Source: Candidatus Neoanaerotignum tabaqchaliae (lineage in GTDB: Bacteria > Bacillota > Clostridia > Lachnospirales > Anaerotignaceae). Taken from it: 12,118 nucleotides of DNA. Below are positions 1 through 5,186 of the stretch, in pieces. The notes below the pieces were generated by a model. It made no database searches, was not told the origin of the DNA, and saw nothing but the letters and a program-made list of their open reading frames with translations. Numbering within the stretch: position 1 is the first letter of the stretch; each line of letters opens with the position of its first letter. The stretch covers positions 1-12,118 of the forward strand of contig CAJFUS010000112.1 of assembly GCA_904420235.1 (NCBI GenBank), in the 5' to 3' direction. The position numbers and the translations under genes are program-made.

Positions 1-462
1 ACCGTTCTTGAAAGAGTTAAAAAGGGCGTTACGTCCGAGGAAATAGCTCAGGCCGGAATTAAGCTTAAAAAAGCCGGAATGATAGTTTCAATAACACTTA
101 TATCTGGTCTTGGAGGAAAAGAGCTTGTTTATGAGCACGCCGTTAACTCGGCTAAGCTTATATCACGCATTAAGCCGGAATATGTGGGCTTTCTTACGCT
201 TATGGTAGAGCCGGGAACGGAGCTTTATGAAGAGCACAAGGCCGGAAAATTTGAGCTTTTGGGGCCTCAGGAGGTTATGCGGGAACTTAAGGTTTTTGTT
301 GAGAACGTGGACTCGGAAGGCACTGTTTTCAGGGCCAACCACGCGTCCAATTATGTTCCTCTTAAGGGTACCTTTAACAAAGATAAGGAACTTATGCTAC
401 GTCAAATTGACGAGGCTGAAAAAAGAGGCGTTTTCAGACCGGAGATTTACAGAGGGATTTAA
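1..462 (+). CDS. Radical SAM superfamily protein, C-terminal part (5' end outside window)
   Basis: The reading frame is open from the first base and gives 153 residues to a TAA stop, so the gene starts outside the window and no start codon can be assigned. The visible part lacks the CxxxCxxC cluster motif, which would lie upstream. What is seen matches the C-terminal half of radical SAM Fe-S oxidoreductases: a glycine-rich 'LISGLGGKE' strand-loop about 35 residues in, then a 'VGFLTLMVEPGTEL' strand, then 'FRANHASNYVPLKGTFNKDK' near the end, a stretch I associate with a family of radical SAM proteins often annotated only by superfamily. Such proteins cleave S-adenosylmethionine to start radical chemistry; the substrate here is unknown. 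The next gene begins 18 bases after the stop with its ribosome binding site directly behind it, so this is probably the upstream member of the signal peptidase operon. Superfamily assignment is fairly sure, function is not. Confidence 0.8.
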   Translation, partial: TVLERVKKGVTSEEIAQAGIKLKKAGMIVSITLISGLGGKELVYEHAVNSAKLISRIKPEYVGFLTLMVEPGTELYEEHKAGKFELLGPQEVMRELKVFVENVDSEGTVFRANHASNYVPLKGTFNKDKELMLRQIDEAEKRGVFRPEIYRGI

Positions 463-480
463 TTTGCCCGGGAGGCTGAA

Positions 481-1305
481 ATGGCTATTATAAGTATTTT
501 CGCGATAGCGGCCAGTGTGTATTCTGTTTTCAGCGGGGTCTACTCGGGGCGGAAAATATATTTTTTTATACTTTTGTGGTCGGCGCCGATGGCATTTATG
601 TCTTATATGTCGGGCCAAAGTCCCAACGGCATTTTATTTATAATAAGCCTTGTAACAACGGCGGCCGTAATATATTCGTGCAGGGGAGCCGGACTTTGGT
701 ATACGGCGCCTCACCGCAGAAAAAAATTTCTTTCGGCCGCTGTTTTTATCATAAGCTTTGTGATATACATATACTATTACTATCAATGCCTCATTAGCGG
801 GTATATGGGCTTTGGGCCATTAAGCCGAAACATGGCATGGATACCCTCGGCGCTCCTCAGCATTTTCAGCGCCGCCCTGTCTATTGAGATTTATATTACA
901 TGTTTTGACAGATATTTCTCAAAACCGGAAAATTTTATAATTATTAAGTGTTCTCCCGTAAGAAAAAATGGTATAATAAAACAGCGGGGAATTAAAGGAG
1001 TGAGAAATGGAACGGAATATTGCTTTGGGGCGGACAGGAAAACTTTTTTTCTTATACGTAATGAAAAGCACATTTCAGTTAATGTTAAAAAGGGTGTTTT
1101 CGGCGGAATATATGTAAGCGGCAAAGTGTTTATAAAAGGTAATGAACGCCGCAGCCGCCGTATAAGACGAAGGCTTTTAAGGCAGGCTGTTTTGGCGGTG
1201 ACTTTTGCGGCCCTTGTTGTTCTTTTGGCCCTTAGGCTTAAAATGGCCATGGGTTTCAGTTCCGTTATTATTACGCTTTGGGGGACTTTGCTTGTTATAT
1301 TTTAA
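481..1305 (+). CDS. Multi-pass membrane protein of unknown function
   Basis: I do not recognise this 274-residue protein. It has five likely membrane segments in the first half (about residues 2-20, 25-42, 50-67, 84-105 and 119-141). A basic soluble stretch of about 90 residues (142-234) ends in an arginine cluster 'RRSRRIRRR', and two more hydrophobic segments follow (about 235-252 and 257-274), the last running to the C-terminus. The basic cluster should stay in the cytoplasm by the positive-inside rule. The soluble part alternates short strands (FIIIKC, TFFLIRN, HISVNV, GIYVSGKVFIKG), which suggests a small beta domain between the membrane blocks; that fold is inferred. The ATG has a good GGGAGG site at 470-475 with 5 bases of spacing. 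The gene sits 18 bases after the radical SAM gene and 26 bases before the SHOCT-like gene, so it is probably co-transcribed with both and with the signal peptidase. No enzymatic motif is visible. Confidence 0.75.
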   Translation: MAIISIFAIAASVYSVFSGVYSGRKIYFFILLWSAPMAFMSYMSGQSPNGILFIISLVTTAAVIYSCRGAGLWYTAPHRRKKFLSAAVFIISFVIYIYYYYQCLISGYMGFGPLSRNMAWIPSALLSIFSAALSIEIYITCFDRYFSKPENFIIIKCSPVRKNGIIKQRGIKGVRNGTEYCFGADRKTFFLIRNEKHISVNVKKGVFGGIYVSGKVFIKGNERRSRRIRRRLLRQAVLAVTFAALVVLLALRLKMAMGFSSVIITLWGTLLVIF

Positions 1306-1318
1306 TTTATGACGTTAT

Positions 1319-1324
1319 GGAGGG
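1319..1324 (+). promoter_or_regulatory. Ribosome binding site that fixes the start at 1332
   Basis: GGAGGG lies 7 bases before ATG 1332. The frame is open upstream to a TTG at 1278, but that start would overlap the preceding gene and has no such site, so ATG 1332 is preferred. Confidence 0.8.
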
Positions 1325-1331
1325 ATATACA

Positions 1332-1769
1332 ATGAAAGAGGAAAGACTCGCTGTATTATCAATGGTTGAAAAAGGTATTATAAACGTTGACGAAGCCGAA
1401 AGGCTTTTAAGAGCCCTCAGCGAAACGGCTCAGAGTGAGGAAAACAAAGACTCCGTTATATCAAAAGCGGGAGAGAATTTCGGCTCTTTTATAAAAAATG
1501 CCGCCGAGAAAACGGAGAAATTTATAGACGACACCAAACCAGTGGTAAAAAAAGCCGCTATGGACGCCAGTCCTAAAATTAAAGAACTGAGCGAAAAGGC
1601 CTCGATTTTTACAAATAAAATAATTAAGAGGAAAAAAGATTCCGAAAACAACGACGTTACCGACGACGATTTTGAAAAGGACGTAACCATTATGCCTGTA
1701 AGTCATGAGCAGACAGACGTTGAGGAAACAGACAAGGAACATGACGAAAACAAAAATGAAAAGGAATAA
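1332..1769 (+). CDS. SHOCT-like domain protein (YvlB/LiaX N-terminal type) with acidic tail
   Basis: This is a soluble protein of 145 residues. Residues 3-29 (ERLAVLSMVEKGIINVDEAERLLRAL) match the short helical domain at the N-terminus of YvlB/LiaX-type Firmicutes proteins, where the pattern is 'LxMVExGKIxxEEAxxLLxAL'. The usual C-terminal beta domain of YvlB (DUF4097) is absent. Instead, residues 40-100 are a lysine/alanine-rich, probably helical or coiled stretch (FIKNAAEKTEKFIDDTKPVVKKAAMD), and residues 105-145 form a strongly acidic, low-complexity tail ending 'DENKNEKE'. No signal peptide or membrane segment is visible. The start at 1332 is chosen for its GGAGGG site. The gene lies 26 bases after the membrane protein and only 8 bases before lepB, so the three are very likely one transcript. 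SHOCT-like modules are linked in the literature to oligomerisation and envelope-stress regulators; a role here is inferred only. Confidence 0.75.
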   Translation: MKEERLAVLSMVEKGIINVDEAERLLRALSETAQSEENKDSVISKAGENFGSFIKNAAEKTEKFIDDTKPVVKKAAMDASPKIKELSEKASIFTNKIIKRKKDSENNDVTDDDFEKDVTIMPVSHEQTDVEETDKEHDENKNEKE

Positions 1770-1777
1770 TCGGCTTT

Positions 1778-2305
1778 ATGTCTAAAAATAAGACTTTTAA
1801 GGAAGCCTTGGGGTGGATAAAAACCATAATTTTGGCCGTTTTAATAGCCGTTTTTATAAATGTGGCCGTTATAGTTAATGCCACCGTGCCAACGGGCTCT
1901 ATGGAAAACACCATAATGCCCGGCGACAGAATAATAGCCCTTAGACTTACCTATTATTTTTCACAGCCCCAAAGGGGCGACATAGCCGTTTTTAGGTATC
2001 CTGATGACCCTGACGTGCTGTATGTTAAAAGGGTTATCGGCCTTCCGGGCGAAACGGTTAACATAAAAGACGGCAAAGTGTATATAAACGATTCTGCGGA
2101 ACCCCTTGACGACAGCTATGTTAAGGAAACGCCTCTTGGCGATTACGGGCCTTATCAGGTGCCGGAGGGCTGTTATTTTATGATGGGCGACAACAGGAAC
2201 AATTCTCTGGATTCCAGATTTTGGGTTAACAAATATGTTGAGGAAGACGAGATACTTGGAAAGGTCTATCTGAAATATTTTAGAGGCTTTGAAATGCTTA
2301 AGTAA
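1778..2305 (+). CDS. lepB: Signal peptidase I
   Basis: Type I (leader) signal peptidase, the membrane serine protease that cuts signal peptides from secreted proteins on the outer face of the cytoplasmic membrane. Its 175 residues fit the short Gram-positive SipS type. One transmembrane anchor spans about residues 13-34. The catalytic serine is Ser41 in 'PTGSMENTI' (box B). Box C is 'RGDIAVF' (66-72). The general-base lysine is Lys84 in 'YVKRVIGLPGE' (box D). Box E is 'GDNRNNSLDSR' (137-147). All catalytic parts are present, so the enzyme should be active. The best ribosome binding site, AAGGA at 1761-1765, sits inside the end of the preceding gene with a long 12-base spacing, which suggests translational coupling to the gene ending at 1769. 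There is no alternative in-frame ATG before the active site. The gene is last in the operon and a hairpin terminator follows at 2336. Confidence 0.95.
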   Translation: MSKNKTFKEALGWIKTIILAVLIAVFINVAVIVNATVPTGSMENTIMPGDRIIALRLTYYFSQPQRGDIAVFRYPDDPDVLYVKRVIGLPGETVNIKDGKVYINDSAEPLDDSYVKETPLGDYGPYQVPEGCYFMMGDNRNNSLDSRFWVNKYVEEDEILGKVYLKYFRGFEMLK

Positions 2306-2335
2306 ATCCGTGGGAAATATTTGACAGTTTAAATG

Positions 2336-2376
2336 GGAGCCGTATTAAGCTTAAATTAAACAGCGGCTCCTTTTTG
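2336..2376 (+). terminator. Rho-independent terminator after lepB
   Basis: GGAGCCG at 2336-2342 pairs with CGGCTCC at 2364-2370 around a 21-base loop that itself contains the self-complementary TTAAGCTTAA. TTTTT follows at 2371-2375. It closes the four-gene operon. Confidence 0.85.
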
Positions 2377-2419
2377 CGTGCTTAACTAAAAGAATTTTTG
2401 CGGTTTATTTTATTATTAT

Positions 2420-2425
2420 GGAGGG
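2420..2425 (+). promoter_or_regulatory. Ribosome binding site that selects a GTG start
   Basis: GGAGGG lies 6 bases before GTG 2432. The nearby ATG at 2418 overlaps this site and is out of frame with the DUF896 reading frame, so GTG 2432 is the supported start. Confidence 0.75.
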
Positions 2426-2431
2426 CAGGAA

Positions 2432-2644
2432 GTGGAGGAAATATCAAAAAGGCTTGAGCGTATAAATTTTTTAGCCAAAAAAGCTAAAACAGAAGGTCTT
2501 ACGGACGACGAGATTTTGGAGAGGGAAAGGCTTAGAAAAGAATATCTATCTGATTTCAGAAAGAAAATGCGCAGCCGAATAGAAAGCATAGCCTTTGTTG
2601 ACGAGAACGGCAATATTACGCCCGTTAAAAGAAAGGACCAATAA
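2432..2644 (+). CDS. DUF896 family protein (YnzC-like)
   Basis: A 70-residue soluble protein of the DUF896/YnzC family, small Firmicutes proteins of unsettled function. The sequence follows the family layout: an N-terminal helical hairpin 'RINFLAKKAKTEGLTDDEILERERLRKEYLSDFRKKMRSRIESI' (about residues 9-52), then a short tail 'AFVDENGNITPVK' that matches the family's usual 'VVDEDGNDVTP' ending. In B. subtilis YnzC this region forms a two-helix bundle (family knowledge). The start is GTG at 2432, chosen because GGAGGG lies 6 bases upstream. No confident promoter is visible in the 50 bases between the lepB terminator and the ribosome binding site, so expression may come from read-through or a weak promoter. 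A possible 25-codon ORF starts 10 bases after the stop, before the terminator at 2763. Confidence 0.9.
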   Translation: MEEISKRLERINFLAKKAKTEGLTDDEILERERLRKEYLSDFRKKMRSRIESIAFVDENGNITPVKRKDQ

Positions 2645-2653
2645 GGGGATTCC

Positions 2654-2731
2654 ATGAAATCAGCGGCCATTAAGGCTGTTGGTTTTGTGGCCTTTAAAAC
2701 AGCATTGGCTGTGATGAATTTGGCAGAGTAA
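2654..2731 (+). CDS. Possible 25-residue hydrophobic peptide
   Basis: A short ATG-to-TAA frame encodes MKSAAIKAVGFVAFKTALAV followed by MNLAE. AAGGGG at 2643-2648 overlaps the stop codon of the DUF896 gene and lies 5 bases before the ATG, so translation could be coupled to that gene. The product would be a single amphipathic or membrane-inserting helix with three lysines and alanine/valine/phenylalanine faces. It ends about 30 bases before the terminator at 2763, so it would share the transcript. I know no named family for it. Frames of this length arise by chance, so the call rests on the ribosome binding site, the position inside the transcript and the composition. Confidence 0.35.
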   Translation: MKSAAIKAVGFVAFKTALAVMNLAE

Positions 2732-2762
2732 TTCGTAAATGGCATAAAGTTTAACAATAAAG

Positions 2763-2795
2763 CTCCCGCTATCTTAAAAGGCGGGAGTTATTTAT
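2763..2795 (+). terminator. Rho-independent terminator after the DUF896 gene
   Basis: CTCCCGC at 2763-2769 pairs perfectly with GCGGGAG at 2781-2787 around an 11-base loop, followed by a T-rich but interrupted tail (TTATTTATAAATT). Confidence 0.75.
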
Positions 2796-2876
2796 AAATT
2801 GTGTTGGCATTTATGGTTATGTGATTTATTGTTGCCGAAAAGGCTGTTGGCAATGAATTGACCAGTAATTTTTAAT

Positions 2877-2900
2877 TAGGCCCAAAGGGCTTATTTTTTT
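2877..2900 (+). terminator. Second terminator-like hairpin, ending no known gene
   Basis: TAGGCCC (2877-2883) pairs with GGGCTTA (2887-2893), with one G-T wobble, around an AAA loop and is followed by seven T at 2894-2900. It lies about 110 bases after the terminator of the DUF896 gene, so it is either a back-up terminator or the end of a short RNA of about 2800-2900. A TTGCC/GGCAA hairpin (2832-2836 and 2849-2853) sits in that interval. Confidence 0.6.
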
Positions 2901-2928
2901 GTAAAAATGTATTACATAAATTTATAAC
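2899..2928 (+). promoter_or_regulatory. Weak promoter candidate upstream of the 42-codon ORF
   Basis: TTGTAA at 2899-2904, 18 bases, then TATAAC at 2923-2928. It is a modest match in AT-rich DNA, of interest only because a short ORF with a good ribosome binding site lies about 65 bases downstream. Confidence 0.3.
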
Positions 2929-2993
2929 AGGTGGACCATGCGCGGCGTATGAAAAAGCTGCTTCAGCATAATTATCAGAGCTGAGGGAAATAT

Positions 2994-3122
2994 GTGAAAT
3001 TTTGTGTGCGTGAAAGTACAGACAATTTTAATTTGAAAATACCGCTTAAAGTAACTGGAATGACGCAAAGTGATGAGGACAGGCTGTTTGTATTAATTAA
3101 GTTAAAATATATAATTCAATAA
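2994..3122 (+). CDS. Possible small protein of 42 residues (GTG start), or remnant of a larger gene
   Basis: A GTG-to-TAA frame reads MKFCVRESTDNFNLKIPLKV, then TGMTQSDEDRLFVLIKLKYIIQ. GAGGG at 2983-2987 lies 6 bases upstream, a good ribosome binding site. The 'FNLKIPLKV' strand recalls the 'VNIKIPLxLV' segment found in some proteins that carry a SHOCT-like N-terminus, like the one encoded at 1332-1769, but the match is short and made from memory. An in-frame TGA lies just before the start (2982-2984), so the ORF cannot extend upstream. It could be a genuine small gene, the tail of a decayed gene, or chance. A weak hairpin follows at 3162. Confidence 0.3.
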   Translation: MKFCVRESTDNFNLKIPLKVTGMTQSDEDRLFVLIKLKYIIQ

Positions 3123-3161
3123 TAGGGCCGCTGATTGTGATTAAAACTGACGAGGGCCTTT

Positions 3162-3178
3162 AAGAACCATCGGTTTTT
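3162..3178 (+). terminator. Weak terminator-like hairpin after the 42-codon ORF
   Basis: AAGAACC (3162-3168) pairs with GGTTTTT (3172-3178), with one G-T wobble, around a 3-base ATC loop. The T run is used up in the stem, so its strength is doubtful. Confidence 0.3.
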
Positions 3179-3501
3179 AATGCGGATATTTGTGTTTTCA
3201 ATTTATTTGAAAAAGTAAAAAAAATGCTATTTTTTTATTTGGCAATAAAATATTAAATTCAGTTAGTTTTTTTCGTATGATTTTGCCAATTAATAGAAAA
3301 AAACACAGTTAAAAGAATTTTTATTATGCTGGTAAATCATAAATTAATATATTGATGATATATTTTATTAATAACATATTTTTTGACAAATATTATAAAA
3401 ATAAATGAAATAAAATGAATTTTATATTTGCTTAAGTTTAAATTTAAAATTTTTTAAGATTTTTAAACGGAATGTTTTTTGTATTAATTTTTGTATCTGT
3501 A

Positions 3502-3530
3502 TTGACATATAACCCGTTATTTTGTATAGT
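3502..3530 (+). promoter_or_regulatory. Strong sigma-A-type promoter of gap
   Basis: A perfect TTGACA -35 box at 3502-3507, a 17-base spacer and TATAGT at 3525-3530. The predicted start near 3537 gives a leader of about 47 bases. The extremely AT-rich DNA directly upstream could act as an UP-like element, which fits a highly expressed glycolytic gene. Confidence 0.85.
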
Positions 3531-3583
3531 TAACATGTAAATAAAAATAGTAAATTTATTACGGAGAAGGGAAGCGTTATATA

Positions 3584-4606
3584 ATGGCTATTAAAGTGGG
3601 AATTAACGGATTTGGCAGGATAGGCAGGGTTGTTTTTAGACTTATTATGGAAAAACCAGAAGAGTTTCAGCTTTGCGGCATAAATCTTAGAAACGCCAAT
3701 GTGGAAGATATGATTTATATGATTAAATATGATTCCGTTTTTGGAAGATATAACGGAAAGCTGGAGGCCGCCGAGGACGGAATTATAGCCGACGGCAGAA
3801 AAATAACAGTATTTTCAGAAAGCGACGCCTCTAAAATTGAGTGGAGCAAATGCGGAGCCGAGTACATAATAGAGTCAACGGGAGTTTACAACACAAGCGA
3901 AAAAGCCGCCGCTCACTTTGTAGGAGGAGCCAAAAAGGTTATAATATCAGCCCCGTCAAAAGATAAAGTTACTCCTACTTTTGTTATGGGCGTAAACCAC
4001 ACAGAGTATAAGCCGGAGTATAATGTTGTGTCAAACGCCTCATGCACCACAAACTGCTTAGCGCCCCTTACCAAAATAATTCAGGATAAATTCGGCATAG
4101 AACAGGCCCTTATGTCAACAATTCACGCCGCAACGGCAAAGCAAAAAGCCGTTGACGCCAGAGCCGGAAGAGACAGAAGAACGGGAAGAAGCGTATTTAA
4201 CAACATAATACCATCAACAACGGGAGCCGCTAAGGCCTGCGCCGAGGTTATACCTTCGCTTAAGGGAAAAATAACAGGTATGTCATTCAGGATACCTTCA
4301 AATGACGTTTCTGTTGTGGACCTTACTGCAAGACTTTCAACAAACACCACATATCAGGAAATATGCGATGCCATAAAAGAAGCCTCCGAAACATATATGA
4401 AAGGCATTGTGGCATACACAAACGATGACGTTGTGTCTTCCGATATGAAGGGCGAAACAAACACATGCATATTCGATGAGAAAGCCGGAATTATGCTTGA
4501 CGACAATTTTGTTAAGCTTATAGCTTGGTATGACAACGAGTGGGGATATTCAAGCAAAATACTTGAGCTTATAAAATATATGTATGAAACAGACATAAAA
4601 GCCTGA
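3584..4606 (+). CDS. gap: Glyceraldehyde-3-phosphate dehydrogenase, type I
   Basis: Glycolytic enzyme that oxidises and phosphorylates glyceraldehyde 3-phosphate to 1,3-bisphosphoglycerate with NAD(P)+. The 340 residues fit the usual 330-340. The Rossmann start 'KVGINGFGRIGR' is at 4-15. The catalytic cysteine is Cys154 in 'SNASCTTNCLAPL', and the partner histidine is in 'TIHAAT'. 'SVVDLTARL' and the C-terminal 'WYDNEWGYSSKILEL' are also present. One departure stands out: after 'GIN' (32-34) canonical enzymes carry the Asp that binds the NAD ribose ('IND'), whereas here the sequence is 'INLRNAN', with Leu35 and Arg36. This could loosen NAD preference; the literature on other GAPDHs ties loss of this Asp to NADP use, but I cannot tell here. 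The ribosome binding site is GGAGAAGGG (3563-3571). No other glycolytic gene is adjacent, and the gene has its own promoter and terminator. Confidence 0.97.
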   Translation: MAIKVGINGFGRIGRVVFRLIMEKPEEFQLCGINLRNANVEDMIYMIKYDSVFGRYNGKLEAAEDGIIADGRKITVFSESDASKIEWSKCGAEYIIESTGVYNTSEKAAAHFVGGAKKVIISAPSKDKVTPTFVMGVNHTEYKPEYNVVSNASCTTNCLAPLTKIIQDKFGIEQALMSTIHAATAKQKAVDARAGRDRRTGRSVFNNIIPSTTGAAKACAEVIPSLKGKITGMSFRIPSNDVSVVDLTARLSTNTTYQEICDAIKEASETYMKGIVAYTNDDVVSSDMKGETNTCIFDEKAGIMLDDNFVKLIAWYDNEWGYSSKILELIKYMYETDIKA

Positions 4607-4683
4607 TTTTGAAAATATTATTGTTTTAAACAAGGACGTAAAATTTACGGAAGACAGCAAAATATAAAAAATTAATTGTAAGG

Positions 4684-4716
4684 AACCGCCTGTTTTTATT
4701 AACCGGCGGTTTTTTC
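4684..4716 (+). terminator. Rho-independent terminator after gap
   Basis: AACCGCC (4684-4690) pairs with GGCGGTT (4705-4711) around a 14-base loop, and the T run continues to 4715. It lies about 80 bases after the gap stop codon. Confidence 0.85.
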
Positions 4717-4974
4717 ATGTCCGAAATTGTTTAAGGCGCAAAAAAATTTAAAATATTTTCATTATGGCGAGCCAAGACTTGGTTTAAATTTTAATATGAC
4801 AAGGAATATTAATAATATTATTTACAGCAACATATAAAAATTTACACTAAGGTTGTGTTTTGACAGCAGAAAGGACATTGAAATTAAATTGTGCATAAAT
4901 TATAAAAAAATATTATTAATATTATAAAAATTATATTTTAGGATAATAAATTATAAAAAATATATGTTAATATA

Positions 4975-5002
4975 TTGAATTTTGTATAAAATGTGATATA
5001 AT
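4975..5002 (+). promoter_or_regulatory. Extended -10 promoter of the DegT-family gene
   Basis: TTGAAT at 4975-4980, a 16-base spacer, then a perfect TATAAT at 4997-5002 preceded by TG at 4994-4995, giving the extended TGnTATAAT form. Confidence 0.75.
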
Positions 5003-5173
5003 GAAATTGTTTAGTTGTGATAATATGTGAACGAGAATATAAACAGTGCGTGAATTTTTATATGTAAAAAATAAAGAGTATAGGCTGTATTTTTATTCAT
5101 TCATATATTGATTATATTAATTTAGGAAGATATTTTTGATAAGTTTCAATTTTACTAAAGATAACAGGCATTT

Positions 5174-5180
5174 GGGAGGG
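5174..5180 (+). promoter_or_regulatory. Ribosome binding site that fixes the start at 5187
   Basis: GGGAGGG lies 6 bases before ATG 5187. The frame is open 17 codons further upstream to a TTG at 5136 that has no comparable site, so ATG 5187 is chosen. Confidence 0.85.
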
Positions 5181-5186
5181 ATTTAT

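Larger units (their letters stand above)
2796..3501. other. Long AT-rich gap between the DUF896 gene and gap
   Basis: About 700 bases without an established gene. It contains a second hairpin terminator (2877-2900), a weak promoter candidate (2899-2928), a possible 42-codon ORF (2994-3122) and a weak terminator-like hairpin (3162-3178). From about 3180 to 3500 it is extremely AT-rich, with many A and T tracts and no open frame of note; this part may act as an upstream activating tract for the gap promoter. A TTGGCAA/TTGCCAA inverted repeat (3239-3245 and 3283-3289) is separated by 37 bases and is unexplained. Confidence 0.6.
4717..5186. other. AT-rich gap between gap and the DegT-family gene
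   Basis: About 470 very AT-rich bases. The only supported elements are the promoter at 4975-5002 and the ribosome binding site at 5174-5180. Two AATATTAATAAT-like tracts, near 4805-4818 and 4910-4923, are reverse complements of each other over about 14 bases, which may simply reflect composition. The predicted leader of the downstream gene is about 178 bases long and shows no GC-rich structure. Confidence 0.6.

Noticed and set aside
1278..1331. N-terminal extension of the SHOCT-like protein from a TTG at 1278
   Set aside because: It overlaps the preceding gene, uses a poor start codon, and ATG 1332 has a far better ribosome binding site.
4805..4925. AATATTAATAAT-type tracts in opposite orientation, considered as a replication or integration repeat
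   Set aside because: Only about 14 bases of A/T sequence match, which is expected by composition in such DNA; there are no DnaA boxes or flanking duplications.
5136..5186. Longer start of the DegT-family protein (TTG 5136)
   Set aside because: There is no ribosome binding site, whereas GGGAGGG stands 6 bases before ATG 5187.
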